64,000 bases of DNA from Nostoc sp. HK-01 (GCA_003990705.1 AP018318.1:4715501-4779500), one strand, 5' to 3'; positions 26,027-35,632 are shown, counted from the stretch's first letter. Translations and numbers: made by a program. Notes: generated from the sequence alone by a model not told the origin.

Positions 26027-27244
26027 ATGGTTTCTACATTTCCCAATTCTTATTCTGTTGACTTATCCCGTGTGCGACTCTCAATTCGCACATTGCAACC
26101 ACAATTAGTAGAGTGGCGGCGGCGGTTACATCAACAACCAGAATTAGGCTTCCAAGAAAAACTGACGGCTGAGTTTGTCTCAGGTAAGTTGCAAGCATGG
26201 GGAATTGAACATCAAACTGGTATTGCGAAAACTGGTATTGTCGCCACCATCAAAGGTACTAAATGCAGCACTGAAAAAGTATTAGCAATTCGGGCAGATA
26301 TGGATGCTTTGCCCATTCAAGAACTGAACGAAGTACCTTATAAATCGCAGCATGATGGAGTAATGCACGCTTGTGGACATGATGGACATACTGCGATCGC
26401 ATTAGGTACAGCATACTATCTCCAGCAGCATCGAGAAGACTTTGCGGGGACTGTGAAAATTATCTTCCAGCCAGCCGAAGAAGGGCCGGGAGGTGCAAAG
26501 CCAATGATTGAGGCTGGAGTACTGCAAAACCCTGATGTGGATGCGATTATCGGGTTACACCTATGGAATAACCTTCCCTTGGGAACTGTCGGTGTTCGTG
26601 CTGGTGCGTTGATGGCGGCTGTAGAGTTATTCAACTGCACGATTTTAGGCAAAGGTGGACACGGCGCAATTCCCCATCAAACAGTTGATTCAATTGTAGT
26701 TGCAGCCCAAATTGTCAACGCCTTACAAACCATTGTCGCCCGGAATGTTAACCCCATCGATTCCGCAGTGGTGACTGTTGGCGCACTTCACGCAGGTACA
26801 GCCCACAATGTAATTGCTGATACCGCCAATATGAAAGGCACAGTACGGTATTTTAACCCAGAATTTGCTGGCTTTTTTCAACAGCGTATCGAGCAAATAA
26901 TTGCTGGAATTTGTCAGAGTCACGGTGCAAAATATGACTTAGAATATTGGAGCTTGTATCCTCCAGTAATTAACGATGCGAGGATTGCAGAATTAGTGCG
27001 ATCGATTGCCGAAGAAGTAGTAGAAACGCCTGTAGGAATTGTCCCAGAATGCCAAACAATGGGCGGCGAAGATATGTCATTCTTCTTACAAGAAGTTCCC
27101 GGCTGTTACTTCTTCCTTGGTTCTGCTAATCCAGATAAAGATTTAGCATATCCTCATCATCATCCACGATTTGATTTTGATGAAACTGTTTTACCAATGG
27201 GTGTAGAAATATTCATCCGTTGCATGGAGAAGTTTTTTAGTTGA
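26027..27244 (+). CDS. M20 family amidohydrolase (N-acyl amino acid hydrolase-like)
   Basis: The 405-residue protein matches the M20D peptidase/hippurate hydrolase group: LRRDLHQ-like WRRRLHQQPELGFQE near residue 30, the metal-site block HACGHDGHTA, PAEEGPGGA (catalytic Glu), and the C-terminal MGGEDMSFF and HHPRFDFDE. These zinc or manganese enzymes release amino acids from N-acyl or auxin-like conjugates. The exact substrate is unknown. It is a single gene. Confidence 0.92.
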   Translation: MVSTFPNSYSVDLSRVRLSIRTLQPQLVEWRRRLHQQPELGFQEKLTAEFVSGKLQAWGIEHQTGIAKTGIVATIKGTKCSTEKVLAIRADMDALPIQELNEVPYKSQHDGVMHACGHDGHTAIALGTAYYLQQHREDFAGTVKIIFQPAEEGPGGAKPMIEAGVLQNPDVDAIIGLHLWNNLPLGTVGVRAGALMAAVELFNCTILGKGGHGAIPHQTVDSIVVAAQIVNALQTIVARNVNPIDSAVVTVGALHAGTAHNVIADTANMKGTVRYFNPEFAGFFQQRIEQIIAGICQSHGAKYDLEYWSLYPPVINDARIAELVRSIAEEVVETPVGIVPECQTMGGEDMSFFLQEVPGCYFFLGSANPDKDLAYPHHHPRFDFDETVLPMGVEIFIRCMEKFFS

Positions 27245-27277
27245 ATTGAAAATTTTCATGCTGAAAATATATCCCAC

Positions 27278-27386
27278 CTAGAACTAAAGTTCCAGGCTAA
27301 TAGCTAAAGTCCACTCAAGTGGACTAGATTTTTTATGGAGTCCTCTTGAGAGGACTTGCGCTATGAGACTCGGAATTGATTCCGAG
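27278..27386. repeat. Array of four 18-nt hairpins spaced 30 bp
   Basis: Four hairpins with 8-bp stems and 2-nt loops start at 27278, 27308, 27339 and 27369. Their stems (CTAGAACT, AGTCCACT, AGTCCTCT, CTCGGAAT with their complements) differ in sequence, but size and spacing are kept; only the first has a single mismatch. Confidence 0.75.
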
Positions 27387-27454
27387 GCTTTATTTTGCGC
27401 CTTTGTGTGAGCTTTTGATATTATCATCAGCAGCACAAAAATATTGAATTATCT

Positions 27455-28585
27455 ATGTCTGAAAACAATACAGACACTCTTAAGAACTGGTTGATAATTC
27501 TAGCACTTATATTCATCCTGACTGTAATGGGTGTTGTTTGGTTATTTTTATTTTCTGACTTTGCATTTTTTAATGCAAAGGGTTTGGACACCTCCAATAG
27601 AATAGATTATGGAGCTAAAGTTTTAACAACTATTGGAACGATATTCGGTGGATTGGCAGTATTAATAAATGCTTACTATGCAGCTAAACGTTGGGAAGCT
27701 ATGGACAAAAGTGCTATGGCTGCTAATGAAAGTGCCAAAGCTGCCTTAAAAAATGCTGAAGCTGCACTTAAGAATGCTGTAATAGCGGAAGATAAACAAA
27801 TCACAGAACGCTTTGCAAAAGCAATTGAACAGCTTGGAAGCGAAAAGATTGAAGTGCGTTTAGGTGCAATTTATACGTTAGAGAGAATTGCTAAGGATTC
27901 CGCAAAAGACCACTGGACAATCATGGAAATTCTCACAGCATTTGTGCGAGAAAATGTGCCTAGAAAACTGGAAGAGGAAAATACAGAGAATACACAGCAA
28001 ATACCAAAAATTCGCACGGATATTCAAGCAGCACTCACTGTTATTGGACGGCGTAATTGTGACAATGAACAAGAAAATCAAAGGCTTGATTTAAGTAATA
28101 TTGATATTCGAGAAGCAGACCTCTACAATGCTAACTTGCAACAAGCATATCTCTACAATGCTAACTTGCAAAGAGTAAACCTTAAGGGAGCTAAATTGCA
28201 AGGGGCAGGCCTCGATCAAGCAAACTTGCAAGGGGCAGTTCTTGTTGAAACTAACCTACAATTGGCAGTCCTCCGCAAAGCTAAACTGCAAGAGGCATCC
28301 CTCGATCAAGCAAAGCTGCAAAAGGCAGGTCTCTTTGAAGCAAACTTGCAAGGGGTAGTTTTCGGTCAAGCGAACCTGCAAGGAGCATTCCTCAATAAAG
28401 CGAACCTGCAAAGAACAATCCTTAGTGGAGCGAACCTGGAAAGGGCAGACCTCCGTGAAGCTAACCTACAAGGAGCAACTTTAACAGGAGTTCAAAATCT
28501 AGAACAACGGCAAATTGACTTAGCGAAAGGCGATCGCACTACTATTCTGCCAGACTACCTCGAATATCCCGAACATTGGCAATAA
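27455..28585 (+). CDS. Membrane-anchored pentapeptide repeat protein
   Basis: The 376-residue protein has two N-terminal membrane helices (about 12-34 and 52-72), a helical linker rich in Ala and Lys (85-130), a helical module seen in related proteins (ERFAKAIEQLGSEKIEVRLG), and about 24 pentapeptide repeats of the A(N/K)LQ-x type in residues 220-345. The DNA repeats every 30 bp. The repeats should form a right-handed quadrilateral beta helix in the cytoplasm. The function is unknown. Confidence 0.85.
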   Translation: MSENNTDTLKNWLIILALIFILTVMGVVWLFLFSDFAFFNAKGLDTSNRIDYGAKVLTTIGTIFGGLAVLINAYYAAKRWEAMDKSAMAANESAKAALKNAEAALKNAVIAEDKQITERFAKAIEQLGSEKIEVRLGAIYTLERIAKDSAKDHWTIMEILTAFVRENVPRKLEEENTENTQQIPKIRTDIQAALTVIGRRNCDNEQENQRLDLSNIDIREADLYNANLQQAYLYNANLQRVNLKGAKLQGAGLDQANLQGAVLVETNLQLAVLRKAKLQEASLDQAKLQKAGLFEANLQGVVFGQANLQGAFLNKANLQRTILSGANLERADLREANLQGATLTGVQNLEQRQIDLAKGDRTTILPDYLEYPEHWQ

Positions 28586-28590
28586 CATTC

Positions 28591-29772
28591 TTAGTTAATG
28601 CGTAAAAATTTCTGTAATTGAGTTTGTATTAATGGCTGCTGAATATACACTTTGGCTGCTTCCATTAAATTGTGAAGATTCTCAGGACTGACATCATCGA
28701 TATCATCACTCAATCGCTTACCAATTAGCTCTCGGTCTAGCTTAAACTGCAATCGTAAAATATGGTCGTCTGGAATTATTTGGTCGGTGATGTACTCATG
28801 AACACCCGATGAAGCATCAAATAATATCCCAATAAGTGGCTGCGCCCATTGGATTAAACCCCAGCTTTCGGCTTGTTGAAATGGGATGATGCGTGTGCGA
28901 TCGCCTGTACCTATAGAAAGAATGGTAATATCTTCAATTGAATGCCCTAATCTTAAAGCTTCCGCTACAGCACAAGCTGATGGGTTATTAGCCGCAACAC
29001 CACCATCAATGGCAGAGTAAATACATTTAATTGAGTAGGTCGCAGTATTATCTGGTATAGTTTCCCACGGAGAATCTAATAAAGCTTCTCTTGTGTAACC
29101 TTTATATTTTTTGATAGTACGGGTTTGACCTGTACCTGTACCACTCACAATTCTAATTTGTGTATTGTTATAAAGGTTTTCTGTATGGGAAGCATCACCA
29201 TCTAAAGTAACAGTATCTTCTGTCGCTCTTTCCACTGTGCCTTTGACTATTCTATCTAGCTTATGTGCTGGGAAATAAGTAGGAGCCGAGGCAGAACAAA
29301 CGCAGATTTCCCAAAGTGGGACATTGCCATAATCTTTATCTTGTCGCCAGCTTTTAAATATAATTGGTTCTCTGGCAATGGTATCGTAAGCTGTAATTAA
29401 TAATTTTGGTTCAGGAATATCAAATAATTTTATTTCACCTAAATTTTCTTGGAGAACTTGAGTTAAACCAGCATCAGAAAACTTCGGTGCAGATATCCCA
29501 TATTTGAAAATCAAAGGTAGTCGCTGTAAAGAAAAAAGACTGCTGTAAGGAAAGATTCTTGCGCTTTTTTGTGTGTATAGATCGATGATATTTTGGCTGC
29601 TGCGACCTGTGGCGATCGCTGCTGCTAAAATTGAACCCGTTGAAGTGCCTGCTATTAAGTTAAAATACTCGTGCAAAGGTTGATTAATTTGCTGCTCAAT
29701 AGCTGCCAAAATAGTTGCTGCAACTACTCCCCTAATTCCGCCACCATCCAAGCTTAAAATCCGAAAAGGCAT
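28591..29772 (-). CDS. Patatin-like phospholipase with inserted domain
   Basis: The 393-residue protein has the patatin features: oxyanion loop DGGGIRG (9-15), nucleophile elbow G-T-S44-T-G, and catalytic D256-G-G. Between SAPTYFPAH and the DGG motif, where related patatins have a short loop, lies a beta-rich insert of about 70 residues (176-249) containing SGTGTGQTRTI, a motif I associate with phage structural or tail proteins. The enzyme should cleave acyl chains from phospholipids or glycolipids. It has no signal peptide. The role of the insert is unknown. Its stop lies 5 bp from the convergent pentapeptide gene. Confidence 0.85.
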   Translation of the reverse strand: MPFRILSLDGGGIRGVVAATILAAIEQQINQPLHEYFNLIAGTSTGSILAAAIATGRSSQNIIDLYTQKSARIFPYSSLFSLQRLPLIFKYGISAPKFSDAGLTQVLQENLGEIKLFDIPEPKLLITAYDTIAREPIIFKSWRQDKDYGNVPLWEICVCSASAPTYFPAHKLDRIVKGTVERATEDTVTLDGDASHTENLYNNTQIRIVSGTGTGQTRTIKKYKGYTREALLDSPWETIPDNTATYSIKCIYSAIDGGVAANNPSACAVAEALRLGHSIEDITILSIGTGDRTRIIPFQQAESWGLIQWAQPLIGILFDASSGVHEYITDQIIPDDHILRLQFKLDRELIGKRLSDDIDDVSPENLHNLMEAAKVYIQQPLIQTQLQKFLRIN

Positions 29773-29920
29773 ATTCCTCCGAATTTTGCTAATTTTGACT
29801 AAGTTTAGTAAATTACGTTAAAATTCGTATTTTTATGACAATATTATTTTAATTTAAAATCACCTTGAAAAATTATTTTTAAATTCAACATTATTTTTTA
29901 ATCAAACCTAACAATCTTTG

Positions 29921-30487
29921 ATGGAAAAAACAGAAAAACAAAAAATGTTAGCTGGCGAGTTATATTTAGCAGAAGATCCAGAATTAGTGGCTGAGAATAG
30001 GCGGGCCAGTCGTCTTTTGCAAAAATATAATAATACAATTGCGGAACAACAAGAGCAAAGACAACAAATATTACAAGAATTACTAGGTAAGATAGGAGAA
30101 AAAACTACCATTGTGCCGCCTTTTCACTGTGACTACGGCAGTAATATTTATGCTGGTGATAGATTATATCTTAACTATGGCTGTGTAATTTTAGACTGCA
30201 ATCTAGTTGAAATTGGCGATAATGTTTTGTGTGCGCCTTACGTGCAGATTTATGCGGCTTATCATCCCGTAGAACCAGAAATTCGTTTGACGGGTAGAGA
30301 ACTAGCTGCACCAGTTAAAATCGGTAACAATGTCTGGATAGGTGGAAGTGCAATTATTTGTCCAGGGGTAAAAATTGGCGACAACACGACAATTGGTGCT
30401 GGTAGCGTGGTTGTGAAAGATATACCTGCAAATGTTGTCGCGGCTGGAAACCCCTGTCGAATCATTCGCTATTTATCAGATAATTGA
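29921..30487 (+). CDS. maa: Sugar O-acetyltransferase (maltose/galactoside acetyltransferase type)
   Basis: The 188-residue protein has the N-terminal Mac domain (residues 5-60: MLAGELYLAEDPEL) and a left-handed beta helix of hexapeptide repeats with the catalytic His in YAAYHPVEP and the NVWIGGSAIICPGV and GAGSVVVKDIPANVVAAGNP blocks. It transfers acetyl from acetyl-CoA to a sugar hydroxyl. The ATG at 29921 directly follows a TTG; I prefer the ATG. Confidence 0.9.
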   Translation: MEKTEKQKMLAGELYLAEDPELVAENRRASRLLQKYNNTIAEQQEQRQQILQELLGKIGEKTTIVPPFHCDYGSNIYAGDRLYLNYGCVILDCNLVEIGDNVLCAPYVQIYAAYHPVEPEIRLTGRELAAPVKIGNNVWIGGSAIICPGVKIGDNTTIGAGSVVVKDIPANVVAAGNPCRIIRYLSDN

Positions 30488-30506
30488 GGCGAAAAATGGC
30501 TATATT

Positions 30507-30887
30507 CTAGAATTTGTAGCCTCTAGCCAGCCAATAGTGCCAATCTGCGATCGCTTCTTCTGTTTCACTATCTGCATCAATAGGCTTTATGTCTGATAAT
30601 TTTGCCGAATAGACATCATCATCCTTACCATTAATGTCAGCTACTTCCACATACATATCTTTTAAACACTCATCATCAGGAGCCATTCCTAGCACCTCGA
30701 CGTTTTTCTCTTCTATTGTCGATGTTTTGCGGGATTTCTTGGCCCACTTAGCCATAAACGGATAATTCAAAGCTTCTTCTAGGTAATAGTACCAACCCAT
30801 TGCCCGATCTTCTTTATCTTCCGCATCAACAATAATTTCTGTGGCGATGCGATTTTCTCTGGTTTCGTCGCGTTCAACACTAGACAT
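30507..30887 (-). CDS. CcbP-like calcium-binding protein
   Basis: The 126-residue acidic protein resembles CcbP, the small calcium-binding protein of heterocystous cyanobacteria whose removal allows the calcium rise that goes with heterocyst formation. Matching stretches are IIVDAEDKEDRAMGWYYYLE, VLGMAPDDEC and the end EEAIADWHYWLARGY. I recall this from the family and could not align it. It could be the CcbP orthologue or a paralogue. Confidence 0.72.
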   Translation of the reverse strand: MSSVERDETRENRIATEIIVDAEDKEDRAMGWYYYLEEALNYPFMAKWAKKSRKTSTIEEKNVEVLGMAPDDECLKDMYVEVADINGKDDDVYSAKLSDIKPIDADSETEEAIADWHYWLARGYKF

Positions 30888-31442
30888 AACAATAAAAAAC
30901 TTACGTATATTGCACCTTGATATGGTATAACCCTTTAGCTATTGACTGTCAATTTTTTTGCAGATGTGTCAACCAACCTGGAAATGAGCGAGCAAATCAG
31001 CGAAATTTTTGCATTGTTCCAGCTTTCTCGCCAAAACTGCGGAATCTCTCTAAGAATCTATTGTGAAGCTCATGAAGCATCCACAGGGTGATAATTTTTA
31101 ACATTTCTTGATCATAGGTTAATTATATGGTGTGATTATTAGCAATTTATAGCAATATGGTTGCAAAAGTCTGCCAATAGAGGGAACCGCTTGCTTGTGT
31201 AATTACCCTAAAACTTATCTTCCGGTTTTTTAGAACGATATCAAGAAATTTACTAGAGGTAGATATTATCAGAGGAGAGAGCGATCGCTTGGTCAAAATA
31301 TCTCAGTAATTTCAGATGACCAGACACAGTGTAGTGCTGGCATCGTCACAATTTCCTCATGTTTTATTTATAAAATCTGAAACCAGAGGTAATGAAGTTG
31401 TTGTTGAAATTAGTAGTTAATCTTTTCTTACAGCATTGACCT
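30888..31442. other. Intergenic region, no gene seen
   Basis: These 555 bases contain several HIP1 sites and no convincing frame. The ccbP-like promoter should lie at the left end on the minus strand. Confidence 0.45.
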
Positions 31443-31664
31443 ATGGCTAATAAATTATATCTAGTCGCGATCGCTGCGCTGAACAAGCACTCAAAACGCT
31501 ATGAATTAACGGTTTGCACTGCGGAAGTTGAACCAGATAAAGAAGACAAATTAGAGGATAAAGTTAATAATATGGCATTAACTATATATCCATTAAATAA
31601 ATATTCTCAACGTCAAATCCAAACACAACTTGTTGATCAAGAAACCATATCGAGGTGTATTTAG
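31443..31664 (+). CDS. Hypothetical small protein, 73 residues
   Basis: A soluble protein of mixed charge with ATG start. I recognise no family. The last two codons (Ile and stop) lie inside the left end of the palindromic element at 31659-31740, so the true C-terminus may have been changed by that element. Confidence 0.45.
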   Translation: MANKLYLVAIAALNKHSKRYELTVCTAEVEPDKEDKLEDKVNNMALTIYPLNKYSQRQIQTQLVDQETISRCI

Positions 31665-31740
31665 TTAGATTTATTCACAAGTTTTAGTAAAACTTGTGAA
31701 TAAATCTTTTAGATAGTAAATTTCCATCATCTAACTAAAT
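31659..31740. repeat. 82-bp palindromic (MITE-like) element
   Basis: The ends are perfect 12-bp inverted repeats (ATTTAGTTAGAT at 31659-31670 and ATCTAACTAAAT at 31729-31740). Inside is a perfect 18-bp hairpin with an AGT loop (31668-31706) followed by TTTT, which may also end transcription. There is no coding capacity. Confidence 0.65.
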
Positions 31741-31756
31741 ATTTCTCAGCAAAGTC

Positions 31757-32698
31757 ATGATTATGAGTATTATTGTTTTCGGCAGTATCAATATAGATTT
31801 AGTAGCTACAGCCACCCATTTACCAACTAGTGGTGAAACTTTGCTGGGAAACGATTTTTTTCAAATACCAGGAGGTAAAGGTGCAAATCAAGCAGTAGCA
31901 TTAGCACGGTTAGGAATTCCAACTCATATAGTAGGGCGGGTGGGAACTCAGAGTTTTGGTGCAGAATTGCTGAATCATTTGCAAACTGCTGGCGTACAAA
32001 CTGGCAATATTTTATTGGATGAAACGGTAAGTTCTGGAGTTGCCATAATTATTGTTGATGATGCAGGGCAAAATCAAATTGTGGTGATTCCTGGTGCTAA
32101 TGGAAAAGTAAATCACGAAGATGTAGAGAGGTTATTACCTTTATTACCAACAACTAAAGCACTGCTTTTACAATTAGAAATTCCCCTGAGTGCTGTTGTT
32201 GCAGCAGCTAAAGCTGGACGCAATGCCAATATAACAGTAATTCTTGATCCTGCACCTGCACAATCTAACTTACCAGCAGAACTTTACCCTTTGGTGGATA
32301 TTATCACCCCCAATGAAGTGGAAGCAGGACAATTAGTTGGGTTTACGGTAGATAGCCCAGAATCAGCAGCCAAAGCAGGGGCAGTGTTATTGCAAAGGGG
32401 TGTGAAATCTGCGATCGTGAAATTAGGTGCAAAGGGTGTTGTTTGTGCCACAACTGAGGAAACATTTTTTGTGCCAGCTTTTTCAGTTAATGTTGTGGAT
32501 ACTGTGGCGGCTGGTGATGCTTTTAATGGTGGTTTAGCAGCTGCACTTTACACCGGAATGACTTTACGTCAAGCAGTGATTTGGGGCGCAGCCGCAGGTG
32601 CTTTAGCAGCCACAAAATCTGGCGCACAAACTTCATTACCTGATAAGTTGACTTTTGAGGCTTTTCTGAAAGAAAAAAGTATGAAGTATGAAGTCTAA
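31757..32698 (+). CDS. rbsK: Ribokinase
   Basis: The 313-residue PfkB-family kinase phosphorylates ribose to ribose 5-phosphate. The motifs are GSINIDLVA, PGGKGANQAVALARLG near residue 40, and the C-terminal DTVAAGDAFNGGLAAAL, with the catalytic Asp. An ATG 6 nt downstream (31763) is an equally good start. It stands beside a cytosine-deaminase-like gene and a nucleoside hydrolase, which suggests it uses ribose freed from nucleosides. Confidence 0.9.
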   Translation: MIMSIIVFGSINIDLVATATHLPTSGETLLGNDFFQIPGGKGANQAVALARLGIPTHIVGRVGTQSFGAELLNHLQTAGVQTGNILLDETVSSGVAIIIVDDAGQNQIVVIPGANGKVNHEDVERLLPLLPTTKALLLQLEIPLSAVVAAAKAGRNANITVILDPAPAQSNLPAELYPLVDIITPNEVEAGQLVGFTVDSPESAAKAGAVLLQRGVKSAIVKLGAKGVVCATTEETFFVPAFSVNVVDTVAAGDAFNGGLAAALYTGMTLRQAVIWGAAAGALAATKSGAQTSLPDKLTFEAFLKEKSMKYEV

Positions 32699-32749
32699 AG
32701 TCTGAAATTACAATATTTAGCCTTTTGACCATTGACTATTGACCATTGA

Positions 32750-33181
32750 CTACTTCCCAATATCTTCATTCCATAATTCGGGGTTAGTTTGAATAAATTC
32801 ACTCATTATTTGTTCGCATTCATCTAAATTTAAATCAATAACTTCTACGCCGTGAGAAATCATAAATTCCTTAGCACCAGGAAATGTGCGAGATTCTCCG
32901 GCGATGACTTTTTTTATTCCAAATTGCACAACGGCACCGGCGCACAAATAACACGGCATTAAGGTTGAATAGAGTGTGGTACCTCTGTAAGTGCCAATTC
33001 TGCCAGCATTACGGAGACAATCAATTTCGGCGTGGGTAACAGGGTCGCTATCTTGGACGCGCTTGTTGTGTCCTCTACCAACAATTTTGCCATCCTTGAT
33101 GAGAACCGAACCGATAGGAATTCCGCCTTCTTGTCTACCTTGTCTAGCTTGGGCGATCGCAGCTTGCATAAATTCATCCAT
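32750..33181 (-). CDS. Cytosine deaminase-like nucleoside/base deaminase
   Basis: The 143-residue enzyme has the zinc deaminase motifs H50-A-E52 and P76-C77-x2-C80. Its overall plan, with TLYSTLMPCYLC and the C-terminal LWNEDIG, is strikingly like yeast cytosine deaminase (Fcy1), which turns cytosine into uracil. Guanine or other base deamination is also possible. Its start is 17 bp from that of the divergent nucleoside hydrolase gene. Confidence 0.85.
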   Translation of the reverse strand: MDEFMQAAIAQARQGRQEGGIPIGSVLIKDGKIVGRGHNKRVQDSDPVTHAEIDCLRNAGRIGTYRGTTLYSTLMPCYLCAGAVVQFGIKKVIAGESRTFPGAKEFMISHGVEVIDLNLDECEQIMSEFIQTNPELWNEDIGK

Positions 33182-33198
33182 TCTCTTATCCTCCTAAT

Positions 33199-34122
33199 AT
33201 GTCAAAACAACTTGTGTTAATGGATCACGATGGTGGTGTAGATGATTATCTCGCTACTATGCTGCTGTTGACGATGGATCATATCGAATTGCTAGGTGTG
33301 GTCGTCACTCCTGCTGATTGTTATGTTGAACCAGCCGTTAGCGCTACACGCAAAATCATTGATTTGATGGGATTTTCTCATATCCCAGTTGCCGAAAGTA
33401 CAGTACGCGGCATAAATCCTTTTCCCCGGCTTTATCGGCGTGATTCGTTTATTGTTGACCATCTCCCCATTCTCAACCAGCAGGATACTATTAATACACC
33501 TCTGGTTGCAGAACCGGGACAAGATTTTATGGTGCGGGTGTTACGAGAAGCACCTCAACCAGTAACGCTGATGGTAACAGGGCCATTAACGACAGTTGCA
33601 GTAGCGTTAGAACAAGCACCAGATATTGAAGCCAAAATTCAAAGAATTGTTTGGATGGGTGGCGCGTTGAATGTTGCTGGTAATGTGGAAAAAAGTTTAG
33701 AAGCCGGACAAGATGGTTCGGCGGAGTGGAATGTTTATTGGGATGCAGTTTCAGCGGCGCGAGTTTGGCAAACCCAAATTGAAATTATTATGTGTCCTTT
33801 AGATTTGACTAACAATGTACCAGTGACATCAGACATTGTGTACAAAATGGGCAAACAACGCCACTATCCTGTCTCTGATTTAGCGGGACAATGTTATGCA
33901 CTGGTGATTCCCCAAGATTATTATTTCTGGGATGTGCTGGCGACGGCTTATTTAGGACACCCAGAGTTTTATCAACTGCGGGAGTGGGAAACGGAAATTA
34001 TTACCACTGGTGTGAGTCAAGGACGGACTAAGGTTGTTCCTGGTGGTCGGAAGATTTATGCAATGGATACAGTTGATAAAGAGGCTTTTTATGCTTATAT
34101 CTTGCAGCAATGGGCGAGATAA
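33199..34122 (+). CDS. Inosine/uridine-preferring nucleoside hydrolase
   Basis: The 307-residue protein opens with the calcium-binding signature LMDHDGGVDD (D9, D11, D15, D16) of nucleoside hydrolases. Supporting segments are VTGPLTTVAVAL, WMGGALNVAGN, AEWNVYWD, and the late DTVDKEAFY. It cleaves nucleosides into ribose and base. With ribokinase and the deaminase next to it, it forms a plausible nucleoside salvage group. Confidence 0.92.
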   Translation: MSKQLVLMDHDGGVDDYLATMLLLTMDHIELLGVVVTPADCYVEPAVSATRKIIDLMGFSHIPVAESTVRGINPFPRLYRRDSFIVDHLPILNQQDTINTPLVAEPGQDFMVRVLREAPQPVTLMVTGPLTTVAVALEQAPDIEAKIQRIVWMGGALNVAGNVEKSLEAGQDGSAEWNVYWDAVSAARVWQTQIEIIMCPLDLTNNVPVTSDIVYKMGKQRHYPVSDLAGQCYALVIPQDYYFWDVLATAYLGHPEFYQLREWETEIITTGVSQGRTKVVPGGRKIYAMDTVDKEAFYAYILQQWAR

Positions 34123-34324
34123 GGATGTTGAGAAGGAATAGCTTCTTTAACGCAAAGGTGCGCTGAGGTTAACGCATTCGCCGTCAGGCGTTCCCGCAGG
34201 GTAGGTACGCTGAGGGTTTTTCTGTTTTCTGTCCGCATAAATAATTTAAGAATCAAATTGGATGGCTCTAATTGATAGGATGGAAAATAAATGTTTCTAT
34301 CATAATTAAGGGTTATTTTTTGAT

Positions 34325-35629
34325 ATGACTATTGTTCAAGTTGGGTCATCTTTAGTTGAGATTGCTGGGAAAACTCGCGCTGCTGCAAGTAAGTTGGCAA
34401 TTCTTTCGACAGAGGCGAAAAATCAAGCGATTGCAGCGATCGCTCAGGCATTAGAATCGTCTCAAGAAGAAATATTGCAAGCGAATGTGGCTGACTGTCA
34501 AGCGGCGGCGGCGGAAGGAATTGCTAAACCTCTATATAAGCGGTTGCAGTTAGATGAACATAAGTTAAGAGATGCGATCGCAGGAGTCCGAGATGTTGGT
34601 AAACTGGCTGATCCTGTTGGTAAAGTGCAGATTCACCGCGAACTTGATACTGGTTTAATCCTCAAACGCATCACTTGTCCTTTGGGTGTATTGGGAATTA
34701 TTTTTGAAGCACGTCCAGAAGCTGCAATTCAAATTGTTTCTTTGGCAATTAAATCAGGTAATGGCGTAATTCTCAAATGTGGTAAAGAAGCGGTACGTTC
34801 TTGTGAGGCGATAGTTAAAGCGATTAAACAAGGATTATCTCAAACTGCTGTTAGTCCTGATGCGGTGCAGTTGCTGACAACAAGAGAAGAAACTTTAGAA
34901 CTTTTGAAATTAGATAAATATGTAGATTTAATTATTCCTAGAGGTTCTAACTCTTTTGTGCGGTTTGTGCAAGAAAATACTCGCATTCCGGTACTCGGTC
35001 ATGCGGATGGTATTTGTCATGCTTATATAGATCAAGCCGCTGATATTAATAAAGCTGTAGAAATTACTGTTGATGCCAAAGCGCAATATGCTGCGGTTTG
35101 TAATGCTATTGAAACTTTATTAGTTCATCAATCAATTGCAGCGGAATTTTTACCCAAGGTTGCAGCAGCTTTAGCAGTCAGTAATGTGGAATTAAAAGGC
35201 GACAAACGCACATTAGCAATTTTACCCGACATCGCAGCGGCAACCGAAACAGACTGGGAAACTGAATACAGCGATTTAATCTTGTCGATTAAAATTGTAG
35301 ACTCGTTAGAAGATGCGATCGCTCATATTAACCAATACGGTTCACGCCACACCGATGTAATTGTTACTGAAGATATCGCCACCGCAGAAGCTTTCTTCGG
35401 CTTGGTAAATTCTGCGGGAGTATTTCACAATTGTTCCACACGCTTTGCTGATGGTTTCCGTTACGGTTTTGGTGCAGAAGTCGGTGTTAGTACTCAACAA
35501 ATGCCTCCCCGCGGCCCCGTTGGTTTAGAAGGATTGGTAACATATAAATATCAAATGACAGGCAATGGTCACATTGTCGCTAGTTACACTGGCGCGAATG
35601 CGAAAGCATTTATCCACCGAGATTTATGA
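34325..35629 (+). CDS. proA: Gamma-glutamyl phosphate reductase
   Basis: The 434-residue NADPH-dependent enzyme carries out the second step of proline synthesis. The family blocks are present: [13 protein letters not shown] near residue 120, LILKCGKEA-like [12 protein letters not shown], the cysteine region [14 protein letters not shown], and [21 protein letters not shown]. It stands alone; proB is not in the window. Confidence 0.97.
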   Translation: MTIVQVGSSLVEIAGKTRAAASKLAILSTEAKNQAIAAIAQALESSQEEILQANVADCQAAAAEGIAKPLYKRLQLDEHKLRDAIAGVRDVGKLADPVGKVQIHRELDTGLILKRITCPLGVLGIIFEARPEAAIQIVSLAIKSGNGVILKCGKEAVRSCEAIVKAIKQGLSQTAVSPDAVQLLTTREETLELLKLDKYVDLIIPRGSNSFVRFVQENTRIPVLGHADGICHAYIDQAADINKAVEITVDAKAQYAAVCNAIETLLVHQSIAAEFLPKVAAALAVSNVELKGDKRTLAILPDIAAATETDWETEYSDLILSIKIVDSLEDAIAHINQYGSRHTDVIVTEDIATAEAFFGLVNSAGVFHNCSTRFADGFRYGFGAEVGVSTQQMPPRGPVGLEGLVTYKYQMTGNGHIVASYTGANAKAFIHRDL

Positions 35630-35632
35630 ATA

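Noticed and set aside
27278-27386. CRISPR-like array
   Set aside because: Spacing is regular, but the hairpin units differ in sequence, so there is no constant repeat, and no cas gene is near.
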